A stretch of DNA of 62,727 nucleotides from Rodentibacter myodis (GCF_001999305.1 NZ_MLHQ01000032.1:1-62727), one strand, 5' to 3'; numbered from the stretch's first letter, positions 43,878 to 54,727 are shown. Program-made: numbers and translations. The notes: generated from the sequence alone by a model not told the origin.

Positions 43878-44831
43878 ATGTTTAAAAGACGTTACTTACT
43901 TATTCTTTTAATTGCCCTTTCGTGCGTTTCACTTTTTCTTGGTGTCAGCACGGTGAATTTACAAGGCTTGCTGCATTTTGAGGGCAACCAATGGCAAATT
44001 TTTCTTATAAGTCGTGTGCCACGCTTAGTCAGCATTGTGATGGCAGGGGCGGCATTGAGTATTTGCGGTTTGGTAATGCAGCAGTTAAGCCGAAACCGTT
44101 TTGTGTCTCCCACTACGGCAGGCACGATGGATAGTGCCAGACTTGGGATTTTGATCGTAATGCTTTTTTTCCCTTCCGCTTCAATGTTATTGAAAACCGG
44201 TGTTGCCGTTATGGTGTCATTTCTCGGCACATTATTATTTATGTCGATCCTTTCCCGCTTAAAATTTAAAGATACTATTTTTGTGCCACTGGTGGGGATG
44301 ATGTTTGGCAACATTATTAGTGCCATTACTGCGTTTATCGCCTATCAACAGGATTTATTGCAAAATCTTTCCGGCTGGTTGCAAGGGGATTTTTCGTTGG
44401 TGATGGCAGGACGATACGAATTACTTTATTTCAGCATTCCTATGTTGGCGATTGCCTATTTATTCGCTCATCGTTTTTCCATTGTTGGAATGGGGAAGGA
44501 TTTTGCCGTTAATTTAGGCTTAAATTATCACCAAGTATTGTATCTCGGCTTACTGATTGTGGCGGCGGTTTCTTCCATTGTGATCATTTCCGTTGGTGTG
44601 ATTCCGTTTCTGGGATTGATTATTCCGAATATTGTTACCCTTTATTTAGGGGATAATTTGAAAAAAGTGCTTTCGCATACCGCGTTACTTGGGGCGGTGT
44701 TTGTTTTATTTTGTGACATTTTAGGACGAAGTATCATTTACCCTTATGAAATTTCCATTAATGCGGTAGTGGGTGTGTTTGGCAGTGGTATTTTCTTATT
44801 TTTATTATTGAAACGGTATCAAAATGGCTAA
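43878..44831 (+). CDS. Ferric-siderophore ABC permease (CeuB/FatD type)
   Basis: 317 residues from MFKRRYLL at 43878. FecCD family with about nine helices: LISRVPRLVSIVMAGAALSI, GLVMQQLSRNRFVSPTTAGT, GVIPFLGLIIPNIVTLYLGD (ATPase coupling loop). First gene of a four-gene operon in ceuBCDE order that overlaps the next by 8 bp. Catecholate siderophores are the likely substrate from the binding protein at 46569. Confidence 0.88.
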   Translation: MFKRRYLLILLIALSCVSLFLGVSTVNLQGLLHFEGNQWQIFLISRVPRLVSIVMAGAALSICGLVMQQLSRNRFVSPTTAGTMDSARLGILIVMLFFPSASMLLKTGVAVMVSFLGTLLFMSILSRLKFKDTIFVPLVGMMFGNIISAITAFIAYQQDLLQNLSGWLQGDFSLVMAGRYELLYFSIPMLAIAYLFAHRFSIVGMGKDFAVNLGLNYHQVLYLGLLIVAAVSSIVIISVGVIPFLGLIIPNIVTLYLGDNLKKVLSHTALLGAVFVLFCDILGRSIIYPYEISINAVVGVFGSGIFLFLLLKRYQNG

Positions 44832-45777
44832 GAAATTTCCTTATCCCTTGATCACACTTGCAATTTTAGCCCTTATTTCGACCGCACTTTATCTTGGTTA
44901 TGGGTTGCCTTCCCGTTGGCAATATGCTTTGGAAAATCGCGCGCTTTCCCTTTTGGCAATGATGATCACCGGCGCAGCTATCGCCCTTGCCACGATGATC
45001 TTTCAAACCATAGTGAATAACCGAATTTTAACTCCAAGCATTCTAGGGCTGGATTCCCTTTATTTATTGCTCCAAACCACCATTATTTTCCTGTTTGGTT
45101 CAAGTACATTATTGTCGATTAATTCCATTGCTTTATTTGTGGTTTGTACCGGTTTAATGATGTTGTTCTCTTTGTTGCTTTATCATTTCTTGTTCAAAAA
45201 AGAATCGCAAAATATTTTCTTTTTATTACTTGTCGGCATTGTATTTGGCACTTTCTTTGGCAGTTTAACCACATTTATGGAAGTGCTGATTGACCCGAAT
45301 GAATTTCAAATTGCACAAGATATTGGGTTTGCGAGTTTTAGCCGAATCAATACCCATATCCTGTGGATTGCCTTAGCCATTTTACTTGCCACCATTTTAT
45401 TCAGCCTGCGTTATTGGCGATATTTTGATGTGTTGGCATTGGGGCGTGAAAATGCGATAAATCTTGGTGTAGATTATCAATCCATCACGAAAACCCTGTT
45501 AATTTTGGTGTCGATTTTAATCTCCGTTTCGACCGCTCTTGTGGGGCCTTTGACCTTTTTAGGACTGTTGGTGATGAATGTCACGTTTGAGTTTATTCGT
45601 GATTATCGCCATAAAGTTCTCATTCCCGCGGCAATGTTGATTGCAATGATTACCTTGGTATTCGGTCAATTCTTGGTGACACAGGTTTTCACTTTCCGCA
45701 CCACGTTAAGCATTATTGTGAATTTTGTGGGGGGCGTGTATTTCATTTATCTCTTATTAAGAACGCACAAGAAATAA
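44824..45777 (+). CDS. Ferric-siderophore ABC permease (CeuC/FatC type)
   Basis: 317 residues. FecCD fold: ALSLLAMMITGAAIALATMI, IVNNRILTPSILGLDSLY, GPLTFLGLLVMNVTFEF. Forms a heterodimeric channel with the preceding permease (8 bp overlap). A USS is embedded at codons ~20-22. Confidence 0.88.
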   Translation: MAKKFPYPLITLAILALISTALYLGYGLPSRWQYALENRALSLLAMMITGAAIALATMIFQTIVNNRILTPSILGLDSLYLLLQTTIIFLFGSSTLLSINSIALFVVCTGLMMLFSLLLYHFLFKKESQNIFFLLLVGIVFGTFFGSLTTFMEVLIDPNEFQIAQDIGFASFSRINTHILWIALAILLATILFSLRYWRYFDVLALGRENAINLGVDYQSITKTLLILVSILISVSTALVGPLTFLGLLVMNVTFEFIRDYRHKVLIPAAMLIAMITLVFGQFLVTQVFTFRTTLSIIVNFVGGVYFIYLLLRTHKK

Positions 45778-45791
45778 GGTTATAAATAAAG

Positions 45792-46559
45792 ATGACCATA
45801 AAAATTAAAAATATCCATAAAAGTTATGGTGCTAAAAAAGTGGTGGATGATGTTTCTGTTGTCATTCCAAAGGGCAAAATTACTGCTTTTATCGGCCCAA
45901 ATGGTGCCGGAAAAAGCACGGTATTATCCATTATTAGTCGATTACTTTCGGCGGATAGTGGCGAAGTTTATTTAAACGATGAATTGCTAACGCGTCAAAA
46001 AAGCAATGATATTGCCAAGCAATTGGCGATTTTGAAGCAGTCTAACCACATCAATTTACGCTTAACGATCGAAGATCTTGTGGCATTCGGGCGTTTTCCT
46101 TATTCCAAAGGAAACTTAACGAAAATTGACCGCACTTTTATTGATAAAGCAATCACGTATATGGATCTCGATGAAATTCGCCACCAATATCTCGATAATC
46201 TCAGTGGCGGACAGCGTCAGCGTGCCTATATTGCGATGACTTTGGCGCAGGATACGGATTATATTTTGTTGGACGAACCGCTGAATAATCTTGATATGAA
46301 ACATTCCGTACAGATTATGCAGGTGTTGCGTAAGCTGGTGAATGAACTGAATAAAACCGTGGTGATGGTGATTCACGACATTAATTTTGCCTCTTGCTAT
46401 TCAGATTACATCATTGCGATGAAAAACGGGCGTTTGGTGCAACAAGGAGAGGTCAATCACATTATGCAATCCTCGGTATTAAAAGAAATTTACGATATGG
46501 ATATTCCGATTCAAGAAATTAACCGCCACAAAATTGCTGTTTATTTTAGACACAACTAG
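45792..46559 (+). CDS. Ferric-siderophore ABC ATPase (CeuD type)
   Basis: 255 residues. Walker A GPNGAGKST, signature LSGGQRQRAYIAMTLA, Walker B YILLDEPLNNLD, H-loop VIHDINFA. FepC/CeuD-like. 14 bp after the permeases and 9 bp before the binding protein. Confidence 0.92.
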   Translation: MTIKIKNIHKSYGAKKVVDDVSVVIPKGKITAFIGPNGAGKSTVLSIISRLLSADSGEVYLNDELLTRQKSNDIAKQLAILKQSNHINLRLTIEDLVAFGRFPYSKGNLTKIDRTFIDKAITYMDLDEIRHQYLDNLSGGQRQRAYIAMTLAQDTDYILLDEPLNNLDMKHSVQIMQVLRKLVNELNKTVVMVIHDINFASCYSDYIIAMKNGRLVQQGEVNHIMQSSVLKEIYDMDIPIQEINRHKIAVYFRHN

Positions 46560-46568
46560 GAGTTTTCA

Positions 46569-47483
46569 ATGAAAAAAACCTTTTCCACTTTAGCCCTTTC
46601 CGTTCTTACCTTAATTGGTGTGAATACGGTGAATGCCGCCGATATTACGGTTGAAAATTTTGCCGGAAAACAAACCGTGCCGCAAAATCCACAAAAAGTC
46701 GTGGTATTAGATTTTGGGGCGGCGGATACTATTCGGGCTTTGGGCGCGGCGGATAGCATTATTGGTTTTCCGCAGAGCGGTAAAATCCCTGCTTACCTTT
46801 CTGAATTTGCCGATAAAAAATTTGAAAATGTAGGGGATTTACGGGAACAATTCCTAGAAAAAATCAATGATCTTGCACCGGATTTGATTATCGCCTCAAA
46901 ACGCCAAGAAAAAATGGTGGATAAATTTAAAGAAATTGCACCGGTATTCTTCATTGATAATGACTACAAAAACTATTACGACAGTTTTCAACAAAACGTT
47001 CTCGCTTTGGGACAGATTTTTGATAAAGAAGCGCTAGCCAAAGAAAAGCTGAAAGCGTTAGATAGCGTGGTAACCCAAGTGGCGAAAGCCACACAGCATA
47101 AAACCGCTTTATTGGTTTTGGTGAATGAAAGCAAAATTAGTGCCTTCGGTGATGGCTCGCGTTATGGGATGGTGTATCAAAAATATGGTTTCCAACAAGC
47201 TGATCCTTCTATTAAGTCTTCTACACACGGTCAAAGTGTCGGATTTGAGTATGTTTTAGAAAAAAATCCGGATTTCTTGTTAGTCGTAGATCGCACGGCG
47301 GCAATTACGGAAAAAGCGAATAACGCCCAAAAAGTGTTGGATAACGACATCATCAAACAAACCAAAGCCTATAAAAACGGACATATTGTTTATTTAGATG
47401 CGACAAATTGGTATCTCGCTTTTGGCGGATTGGAATCAATGGAAATCATTTCTAAAGAACTGAAAAATGCCGCTGAGAAATAA
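46569..47483 (+). CDS. Siderophore-binding protein (CeuE/FatB/YclQ type)
   Basis: 304 residues; signal peptide MKKTFSTLALSVLTLIGVNT then VNAAD, without a lipobox. Cluster A substrate-binding fold. HGQSVGFEYVLEKNPDFLLV and the Tyr in DATNWYLAFGG match the His/Tyr pair with which CeuE binds tetradentate catecholate-iron. Such systems salvage siderophore breakdown products or xenosiderophores. The matching outer-membrane receptor is not in the window. Confidence 0.88.
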   Translation: MKKTFSTLALSVLTLIGVNTVNAADITVENFAGKQTVPQNPQKVVVLDFGAADTIRALGAADSIIGFPQSGKIPAYLSEFADKKFENVGDLREQFLEKINDLAPDLIIASKRQEKMVDKFKEIAPVFFIDNDYKNYYDSFQQNVLALGQIFDKEALAKEKLKALDSVVTQVAKATQHKTALLVLVNESKISAFGDGSRYGMVYQKYGFQQADPSIKSSTHGQSVGFEYVLEKNPDFLLVVDRTAAITEKANNAQKVLDNDIIKQTKAYKNGHIVYLDATNWYLAFGGLESMEIISKELKNAAEK

Positions 47484-47495
47484 TTTCGGATAGAT

Positions 47496-47521
47496 AAAGC
47501 CCCTGTAAGAGGGGTTTTTAT
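47496..47521 (+). terminator. Terminator after the siderophore operon
   Basis: AGCCCCT/AGGGGTT stem with five-base loop and T run. Confidence 0.75.
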
Positions 47522-47600
47522 TTATCTGTAAAATAATGTTTACAGTATGTTGTAAACCGCTTATGATAACCCTCATTTTTAACGTGCTAATTTTTTATTT

Positions 47601-48554
47601 ATGACCTTCAAATTCGATCCTCAACATCCTTTCGATTGTTTTGTTACCCGCAGTGAAACGATGAAAAGTGCGGTAGAAAATGCACAACGTTTTGCTATGT
47701 TTGATGTGCCATTACTGATTCAAGGCGAAACCGGTACTGGTAAGGATTTGTTGGCAAAGGCTTGCCATTATCAAAGTTTGCGCAAAGACAATAAATTTAT
47801 TGCGGTGAACTGTGCCGGTTTACCCGATGAGGATGCGGAAAGTGAAATGTTTGGCAGAAAAGTGGGAAACAGTGAAACCATCGGTTTTTTTGAATATGCC
47901 AATGAAGGCACGGTGTTATTAGATGGCATTGCCGAATTATCGCTAAATCTTCAAGCAAAATTACTCCGTTTTTTAACGGACGGATCATTTCGCCGTGTGG
48001 GAGAAGAACAAGAACATTATGCCAATGTGCGGGTGATTTGTACCTCGCAAGTACCGTTAAACCAATTGGTTGAACAGGGCAAAGTGCGGGCAGATTTATT
48101 TCATCGCTTGAATGTGCTGACGATTAATATGCCGCCATTGCGTGATCGCACAGAGGATATTCAACCTTTAACGGAGGGCTTTTTACAGGAAATCGGTGAG
48201 AATTTAAAAATAAAAACGCCGATTTTTGATGAGGATTTTCTCACTTACCTACAACAATATGATTGGCAGGGCAATGTGCGTGAACTTTATAATACGCTAT
48301 ATCGGGCTTGTTCTTTGGCAAAAGATAACCGTTTAAGTATAGACAGTTTAAATTTGACATTGCCACAAAGTGCGGTCATTTCTATCAATGAATTTGAAAA
48401 ACTCACGCTGGAGGAAATTATGGGGCAATATGAGACAAAAATTCTTCGTGCATTTTACGCCGAATTTCCCAGCACCAGAAAACTCGCCCAACGCCTCGGC
48501 GTATCACACACAGCGATCGCGAATAAATTGAAACAATATGGGATTGGGAAGTAG
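47601..48554 (+). CDS. tyrR: TyrR-type transcriptional regulator (short Haemophilus form)
   Basis: 317 residues, lacking the N-terminal ACT and PAS domains of the 513-residue E. coli TyrR, as in H. influenzae. AAA+ domain with Walker A GETGTGKD (~42-49), VLLDGIAELSLNLQAKLLRF; the sigma-54 contact motif GAFTGA is replaced by GFFEYANEG, so it acts on sigma-70 promoters. C-terminal HTH TRKLAQRLGVSHTAIANKL. Controls aromatic amino-acid genes. Confidence 0.9.
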   Translation: MTFKFDPQHPFDCFVTRSETMKSAVENAQRFAMFDVPLLIQGETGTGKDLLAKACHYQSLRKDNKFIAVNCAGLPDEDAESEMFGRKVGNSETIGFFEYANEGTVLLDGIAELSLNLQAKLLRFLTDGSFRRVGEEQEHYANVRVICTSQVPLNQLVEQGKVRADLFHRLNVLTINMPPLRDRTEDIQPLTEGFLQEIGENLKIKTPIFDEDFLTYLQQYDWQGNVRELYNTLYRACSLAKDNRLSIDSLNLTLPQSAVISINEFEKLTLEEIMGQYETKILRAFYAEFPSTRKLAQRLGVSHTAIANKLKQYGIGK

Positions 48555-48555
48555 A

Positions 48556-49911
48556 TCACAAACCTACTCTGGTTTGTATTGAAAACTGCTTACATAATTT
48601 CAGCCATTCCACTTTGTCGATTTGTATTTCTAACAAAAATTCCCCTTGTTCTGAAATTTGTTCATTACGCACCGAATCAAGTTGGTAAAGGGCGTGGCGA
48701 AGTTTCCCTTCATAAGGTTGCAGTGTCAAATTGAGAGAAAGTATCTCGTTTTTTAACCGCACTTTAATGGCTTTTGGAAGTAAATCCAGCCCTTCACCTG
48801 TTTGAGCGGAAAGATAGACGGCGATGGGGTTATTTTCATCATCGTATTCAATATGTGGTGCAACATTATCCGCTAAGTCGATTTTGTTATAAACCAATAA
48901 AGTGGGAACGTCATTCGCACCAATTTCTTCCAATACCAAATCAACGGCTGCTTGATTTTCTGCTTTTCTTGGATCTGCCACATCAATCACGTGCAAGAGT
49001 AAATTGGCTTCCACGGTTTCTTGCAAAGTTGATTTAAAGGCAGAGATAAGATCGTGGGGAAGTTGCCGTACAAAGCCTACGGTGTCTGCCAGAATGGTTG
49101 TGCCAATATCTTGAATTTGCAATCGGCGTAGGGTGGGATCAAGCGTTGCGAAAAGTTGATCTGCCACATAAACATTGGCTTGGGTGATGAAATTAAAAAG
49201 GGTTGATTTTCCCGCATTGGTGTAACCCACAAGAGAAATGGTGGGGATATCCGCTTTTTGTCGGGTTTGGCGATTTTGATTACGCTGTTTTTCCACTTTT
49301 GCCAAGCGATTTTGTAATTGCCCAATACGAACTTTTATCAGGCGACGATCTGTTTCTAATTGGGTTTCACCCGGGCCACGCAGCCCGACCGCGCCTTTTT
49401 GTTGATCAAGCCCTGTTTTACGGCGTACCAAGCGAGTGGATAAATGCTTTAGCTGTGCCAATTCCACCTGTAATTTTCCTTCGTGGGAGCGGGCGCGTTG
49501 GGCAAAAATATCTAAAATCACGCCTGTACGATCCACGACACGGCAATGACACAAACTGGCTAAATTTCGGCTTTGTGCCGGCGTGAGTTGATGGTTTACC
49601 AACACCACATCGGCGTTATGTGCTTTCACCATATCGGCAATTTCTTGTGCTTTCCCTTCTCCAACAAAATATTTCGCCTGTGGGGTAGAACGGCTGCTTG
49701 TAACCGTTTCTAAAACCTCTACATTGGCAGAGTCGGCAAGCAGAAGAAATTCTTGGAGATCCTCTAGGTTTTTATGTGGTGAAAAGAAAATATGTACAAC
49801 AATCGCCGTATCACGTTGTGAATGGTTATTTTGATTGATTTTAGATGAGGAAAGTGCGGTTAAAATTTCACAAGAATTTTCAACCGCACTTTGGTTTTGT
49901 GGATGATCCAT
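48556..49911 (-). CDS. hflX: Ribosome-associated GTPase HflX
   Basis: 451 residues. N-terminal HflX domain ([52 protein letters not shown]), G domain with G1 GYTNAGKST (~226), G3 DTVGF, G4 NKID, then a C-terminal domain. Rescues stalled or heat-damaged ribosomes. Operon hfq-hflX as in enterobacteria; its first ~20 codons contain an inverted USS pair. Ends 1 bp from the convergent tyrR. Confidence 0.95.
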   Translation of the reverse strand: MDHPQNQSAVENSCEILTALSSSKINQNNHSQRDTAIVVHIFFSPHKNLEDLQEFLLLADSANVEVLETVTSSRSTPQAKYFVGEGKAQEIADMVKAHNADVVLVNHQLTPAQSRNLASLCHCRVVDRTGVILDIFAQRARSHEGKLQVELAQLKHLSTRLVRRKTGLDQQKGAVGLRGPGETQLETDRRLIKVRIGQLQNRLAKVEKQRNQNRQTRQKADIPTISLVGYTNAGKSTLFNFITQANVYVADQLFATLDPTLRRLQIQDIGTTILADTVGFVRQLPHDLISAFKSTLQETVEANLLLHVIDVADPRKAENQAAVDLVLEEIGANDVPTLLVYNKIDLADNVAPHIEYDDENNPIAVYLSAQTGEGLDLLPKAIKVRLKNEILSLNLTLQPYEGKLRHALYQLDSVRNEQISEQGEFLLEIQIDKVEWLKLCKQFSIQTRVGL

Positions 49912-49923
49912 TATTTTGAAGGA

Positions 49924-50199
49924 TTATTCGCTTTTCGTTTCTGCTTCTTCCGTCACTTCTGCTGCGTGAGCATTGTGATGTGTATTATGATGAGAAACGG
50001 AACGTGCCGGAACGACAGTAGAAATAGCGTGTTTATACACCATTTGATTAACGGTATTTCTCAATAAAATCACGAATTGATCGAATGATTCGATTTGACC
50101 TTGCAATTTAATTCCATTGACGAGATAAATTGATACGGGAATACGCTCGCGACGTAACGCATTCAAATAAGGATCTTGTAATGATTGTCCTTTGGCCAT
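49924..50199 (-). CDS. hfq: RNA chaperone Hfq
   Basis: 91 residues. [20 protein letters not shown], Sm1 ([20 protein letters not shown]) and Sm2 ([13 protein letters not shown]) are canonical; the tail is His-rich and short. Hexamer that pairs sRNAs with mRNAs; rne and hflX lie nearby. Confidence 0.98.
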   Translation of the reverse strand: MAKGQSLQDPYLNALRRERIPVSIYLVNGIKLQGQIESFDQFVILLRNTVNQMVYKHAISTVVPARSVSHHNTHHNAHAAEVTEEAETKSE

Positions 50200-50283
50200 T
50201 TTGCTATCCTTTGGTTGTATGAAAAATTATGACAGAAACGACTTGTCTCTGCGTGCAAATATAGCAATAAACATCGGGCTTGT

Positions 50284-51252
50284 CTATTTGCTTTCCCGTA
50301 ACTTTTTCAATACGGATTTCATTTTTTCATCCGGTTGTGCATTAAAACGAAGGGTTTCTCCCGTTTTGGGGTGTTCAAAACGAATGGAGAACGCGTGCAA
50401 AAACAAGCGATTTAAACCGAGTGAACGCATTTGTTCATCAAAATCCTTATCGCCGTATTTGTCATCTAAAGCAATAGGATGACCCGCATATTGGGTGTGT
50501 ACACGAATTTGGTGGGTACGTCCCGTTACCGGTGAAGCCTTAATCAGTGTGGCATTGGGATAACGTTCTTCAATAGAAAAACGGGTTTCGGAAGGTTTTC
50601 CCTGATCGCTGACACGCACGATACGCTCACCGCTGGAAAGTTCATTTTTTAATAAAGGTGCTTGCACGACTTTGACGTGAGATTGCCATTGTCCCCGCAC
50701 GAGGGCTAAGTAATCTTTTTGCACGGTTTTTAATCGTAATTGTTCGTGCAGGTTGCGTAACGCAGAACGTTTTTTGGCAATTAATAAAATGCCTGAAGTA
50801 TCACGATCCAAACGATGGACTAATTCCAGAAAACGGGCTTCCGGGCGGAGCGCACGTAAGGCTTCAATCACGCCAAAATTTAAGCCGCTGCCGCCGTGAA
50901 CGGCAATGCCGGAGGGTTTGTTTAGCACAATCAAACAATCGTCTTCAAATAAAATTTGGTTTTCAAGTGCTGCGACTTTATTTAATTTTTTAGAAATGGG
51001 GGCATCATTTTTTTCTGATACACGAACAGGGGGAATCCGCACAATATCACCGGATTGGAGTTTATATTCCGGTTTGATACGTCCTTTATTTACCCGTACT
51101 TCGCCCTTTCTGACAATGCGGTAAATCAAACTTTTTGGCACACCTTTTAGCTTTGCCAATAAATAATTATCAATGCGTTGCCCCGCTTCATCTTCACTAA
51201 TCACCGTCATTTTTACTGCGGCATTAATGATTTTTTCTTTTTGTTCCGTCAT
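50284..51252 (-). CDS. rluC: 23S rRNA pseudouridine synthase RluC
   Basis: 322 residues from MTEQKEKI at 51252, with AAAGGTGAAA upstream; a GTG eight codons earlier is unlikely. S4 domain (GQRIDNYLLAKLKGVPKSLI) then catalytic LVHRLDRDTSGILL. Modifies U955, U2504 and U2580 of 23S rRNA. Divergent from rne, the E. coli arrangement. Confidence 0.95.
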   Translation of the reverse strand: MTEQKEKIINAAVKMTVISEDEAGQRIDNYLLAKLKGVPKSLIYRIVRKGEVRVNKGRIKPEYKLQSGDIVRIPPVRVSEKNDAPISKKLNKVAALENQILFEDDCLIVLNKPSGIAVHGGSGLNFGVIEALRALRPEARFLELVHRLDRDTSGILLIAKKRSALRNLHEQLRLKTVQKDYLALVRGQWQSHVKVVQAPLLKNELSSGERIVRVSDQGKPSETRFSIEERYPNATLIKASPVTGRTHQIRVHTQYAGHPIALDDKYGDKDFDEQMRSLGLNRLFLHAFSIRFEHPKTGETLRFNAQPDEKMKSVLKKLRESK

Positions 51253-51332
51253 TTTTTCACCTTTTGAAAGAGGCACGAATCATATCATAAAAGCCTTTGA
51301 GTGGTAACAATCGCCTTGCTAATTTATCGGTT

Positions 51333-51510
51333 TATATGGATAATAGAGCGTCTTTTTGTGCATAAATTTTTGCACGTTTAATTGACAAATTTTGTTGGTG
51401 AAAACTCAATGCGGCAATCGGCATAAGACATTGATAATCAACATTTTTTTCTTGAATTAAATCAGCCGCTTGCAATGCGTGCGGAATATCGCATTGTTTT
51501 ATTGACAACG
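51333..51510 (-). pseudogene. Possible degraded coding remnant upstream of rne
   Basis: One minus-strand frame reads without stops as a protein-like stretch (DIPHALQAADLIQEKNVDYQ, CLMPIAALSFHQQNLSIKRA, KIYAQKDALLSI) ending near 51333, with no start codon or ribosome site. Codon use looks coding. It may be the tail of a lost gene; I cannot name the family. Confidence 0.35.
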
Positions 51511-51651
51511 ATTTATTGTTTCATAACGTTATCAATGCACCCAGCAACATACAATCGTGAGATTGACTGGCGCGAGAAACACGAGGTCGATAACGAAGCA
51601 AAGTGCGGTTTATTTTGAGGTTATTTTTTAATTTTAATCAGAGAATTCACA
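51502..51651 (+). promoter_or_regulatory. rne promoter and long 5' leader
   Basis: TTGACA (51502-51507) and TAACGT (51524-51529, 16-base spacer) could be the promoter; ~110 bases of leader follow with a GAAACACGAGGTCGATAACG stretch and a USS. E. coli rne is autoregulated through such a leader; the same is inferred here. Confidence 0.4.
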
Positions 51652-54456
51652 ATGAAAAGAATGTTAATCAATGCAACTCAAAAAGAAGAGTTGCGCGTGG
51701 CGCTTGTTGATGGACAACGCCTTTTTGATTTGGATATTGAAAATCCGGGTCACGAACAAAAAAAAGCCAATATCTACAAAGGGAAAATTACCCGCGTTGA
51801 GCCGAGTTTAGAAGCGGCTTTTGTCGATTATGGGGCTGAACGTCACGGTTTTTTACCATTAAAAGAAATTGCACGTGAATATTTCCCGGCGGATTATGTG
51901 TTTCACGGTCGTCCAAATATCCGCGATATTTTAACCGAAGGACAAGAAGTGATTGTTCAAGTGAATAAAGAAGAGCGTGGTAATAAAGGAGCGGCGTTGA
52001 CGACTTTTGTTTCTCTTGCCGGAAGTTATTTGGTGATTATGCCGAATAACCCGCGAGCCGGGGGCATTTCCCGCCGTATTGAAGGGGACGAACGCACCGA
52101 GTTAAAAGAAGCCTTAAGTTCTTTAGATGTGCCAGAAGGGGTAGGGCTTATCGTACGTACCGCCGGTGTCGGCAAATCGCCGGAAGAATTGCAATGGGAT
52201 TTAAAAGTGTTACTGCACCACTGGGAAGCCATTAAACAGGCCTCTCAAAATCGTCCGGCACCTTTCCTTATTCATCAAGAAAGTGATGTGATTGTGCGTG
52301 CAATTCGTGATTATTTGCGCCGCGATATTGGTGAAATTTTAATAGACAGTCCAAAAATCTTTGAAAAAGCGAGAGAGCATATCAAGTTAGTTCGACCTGA
52401 TTTCATCAATCGGGTGAAATTATACCAAGGCGAAGTACCGCTTTTCAGTCATTATCAAATCGAATCGCAAATTGAGTCGGCTTTCCAACGTGAAGTGCGT
52501 TTGCCCTCAGGTGGCTCAATTGTTATTGATGTAACAGAGGCTTTAACGGCGATTGATATTAACTCCGCACGCTCAACCCGTGGTGGTGATATTGAAGAAA
52601 CCGCGTTAAACACCAACCTTGAAGCAGCAGATGAAATTGCCCGTCAATTACGTTTGCGTGACTTAGGTGGTTTGGTCGTGATTGATTTCATTGATATGAC
52701 GCCGGTTCGTCACCAACGTGAGGTGGAAAATCGTATTCGCGATGCGGTACGTCAAGATCGCGCACGGATTCAAATTAGCCGCATTTCACGTTTCGGCTTG
52801 TTAGAAATGTCCCGTCAGCGTTTAAGTCCGTCTTTAGGTGAATCATCACATCATATTTGCCCGCGTTGTCAAGGTACGGGGAAAGTCCGTGATAATGAAT
52901 CGCTTTCTTTATCAATCTTACGTTTGATTGAAGAAGAGGCTCTGAAAGAGAGCACCAAACAAGTCCATACCATTGTACCGGTGCAAATTGCGTCTTATTT
53001 ACTTAATGAAAAACGTAAAGCTATCCGTAGCATTGAAAAACGCCATAATGTTGATGTGATCGTCGCACCAAACGAAGCAATGGAAACACCGCATTTTAGT
53101 GTGTTCCGTTTGCGTGACGGTGAAGAAGTGAACGAGTTAAGCTACAATTTGGCGAAAGTTCATTGTGTGCAAGAGGAATCGGCAGAAGAATCTTCCGCAT
53201 TCTATCAAGTTGAAACCTCAAGTGAGAGCGAACAACCTGCCGTAGAAAGTGCTGCGGTATCCCTTTCTATTTCGGAAGCCGCGCCAACACCGGTAGAACG
53301 CAAATCAAGTGAACCTTCCTTATTGGCGAAAATTCTTGCGAAAATTAAAGGATTATTTGCTTCCGAACCTAAGGAAGAAGAAAAGAAAAAAAATAACCGC
53401 AATCAGCGTAATAATCGTAACCAACGCCGTTCACAGGAACGCCGTAATACTTCCCGCCGTGCCAGAGTGGAAAATACGAATGAAGTTGAGAAAGGCGAGG
53501 AGGAACAACCCCGCCCAATTCGTGAACGTAATCAACGTCGTTCTCGTCGAAATAATGTTGCGGATGAAGCTATGACGGAAAGTGCGGTCAATTTTGCGGC
53601 TGTTTCTGAAGTTCAAGAAGAAAAAGCAGAGCAAGTGACCCAACGTCGTCAACGCCGTGATTTGCGTAAGCGTGTACGCATTGATGAACAAGTGGAAGAT
53701 TCCCGTAAAACAGAACCTGATTTGGTGGAAATTGAATCTATCCAAACACCGATTGTTTCAACGCCATCTGAGATGACGGAAGAAAAACAACCGCTTCGTC
53801 AAGAACGTCAACGTCGTACTCCACGTCATTTGCGTGCGGCGAATAATCAACGCCGTCGCCGTCAAGATGTCAAATCGCCAATGCCATTATTTGCCGCAGT
53901 GGTTTCACCGGAACTTGCAGGAGGTAAAGTTTGGGTGGATTATTCGCTCGTTAATACACCTAAAGAGAGCAATTTCTTATCGGTGGATGAATTGCTTGAG
54001 CAAGAGAAAACCAAAAAAGGGTTTATCACACCGGCGACCGGTATTGTAGTAGATAATAATCCGGCGGGCGTGAAACCGGTTTTAGATTTTATTGTTCAAC
54101 CGGCAAATGAATCGGTACAGAAAAAAGTACAGGAATCATTAGAACGCCTCAATGCCGAAAAAGTGCAAGATGAGGTAGTTGTAGCCTCGCAACAAGCCGA
54201 AAATGTAACAAAGAGCGTAGAGGTTGCTGAATTTGTCCGTCGCTATGAGTTTAATGGTCGTTTAGGGACGATTTCTTCAGTCACGCATACAAAAGCTGAA
54301 ATGACACTAGCAAAAGCCGATGAAGAAATAGCACAACCGTTCCCTATTGTAGAATGGCACGATTCACGCTATTACTTCTATGGCAAAGGTGCGGCAGGGC
54401 ATCACAGTGCAATTAGCCACGTGTATTCCGAGCCTACCCGAGCAAAAGCAGAATAG
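51652..54456 (+). CDS. rne: Ribonuclease E
   Basis: 934 residues. Catalytic half: S1 domain ([20 protein letters not shown]), DNase-like site with the two Asp in [15 protein letters not shown] and VVIDFIDM, zinc-link CPRCQGTG (~403). The C-terminal half is disordered and Arg/Glu-rich (repeated [17 protein letters not shown]) and serves as RNA-binding degradosome scaffold; the C-terminal peptide differs from E. coli. Processes rRNA, tRNA and sRNA-targeted mRNA, with Hfq encoded close by. A USS lies in the variable scaffold. Confidence 0.97.
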   Translation: MKRMLINATQKEELRVALVDGQRLFDLDIENPGHEQKKANIYKGKITRVEPSLEAAFVDYGAERHGFLPLKEIAREYFPADYVFHGRPNIRDILTEGQEVIVQVNKEERGNKGAALTTFVSLAGSYLVIMPNNPRAGGISRRIEGDERTELKEALSSLDVPEGVGLIVRTAGVGKSPEELQWDLKVLLHHWEAIKQASQNRPAPFLIHQESDVIVRAIRDYLRRDIGEILIDSPKIFEKAREHIKLVRPDFINRVKLYQGEVPLFSHYQIESQIESAFQREVRLPSGGSIVIDVTEALTAIDINSARSTRGGDIEETALNTNLEAADEIARQLRLRDLGGLVVIDFIDMTPVRHQREVENRIRDAVRQDRARIQISRISRFGLLEMSRQRLSPSLGESSHHICPRCQGTGKVRDNESLSLSILRLIEEEALKESTKQVHTIVPVQIASYLLNEKRKAIRSIEKRHNVDVIVAPNEAMETPHFSVFRLRDGEEVNELSYNLAKVHCVQEESAEESSAFYQVETSSESEQPAVESAAVSLSISEAAPTPVERKSSEPSLLAKILAKIKGLFASEPKEEEKKKNNRNQRNNRNQRRSQERRNTSRRARVENTNEVEKGEEEQPRPIRERNQRRSRRNNVADEAMTESAVNFAAVSEVQEEKAEQVTQRRQRRDLRKRVRIDEQVEDSRKTEPDLVEIESIQTPIVSTPSEMTEEKQPLRQERQRRTPRHLRAANNQRRRRQDVKSPMPLFAAVVSPELAGGKVWVDYSLVNTPKESNFLSVDELLEQEKTKKGFITPATGIVVDNNPAGVKPVLDFIVQPANESVQKKVQESLERLNAEKVQDEVVVASQQAENVTKSVEVAEFVRRYEFNGRLGTISSVTHTKAEMTLAKADEEIAQPFPIVEWHDSRYYFYGKGAAGHHSAISHVYSEPTRAKAE

Positions 54457-54623
54457 AAAACGTTAACTATTTGTTCATTATTTGAGTGAGTAAAAATTGG
54501 TGCGACATTGCACCAATTTTTTTACGTTTAGTTGGACTAAAATTAATCACTTGATAAAAATATATTTTTTTATTCTTGACGATGTTTAGTAAAAAACGTA
54601 TTATTCAACCCGCTCAAATCACG

Positions 54624-54712
54624 GAGGAATGGTCGAGTGGTTGAAGGCACCGGTCTTGAAAACCGGCGAGGGTTTACGCCCTCCGTGAGTTCGAATCTCA
54701 CTTCCTCCGCCA
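54624..54712 (+). tRNA. tRNA-Ser (anticodon UGA)
   Basis: Acceptor stem GGAGGAA/TTCCTCC, discriminator G and encoded CCA. Anticodon stem CCGGT/ACCGG around CTTGAAA gives UGA. Long variable arm as in tRNA-Ser. Confidence 0.96.
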
Positions 54713-54727
54713 TCAATTGTCTAGAAG

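Noticed and set aside
47601-48554. Sigma-54-dependent activator (PspF-like)
   Set aside because: The AAA+ domain lacks GAFTGA; length, HTH and position next to hflX fit short TyrR.
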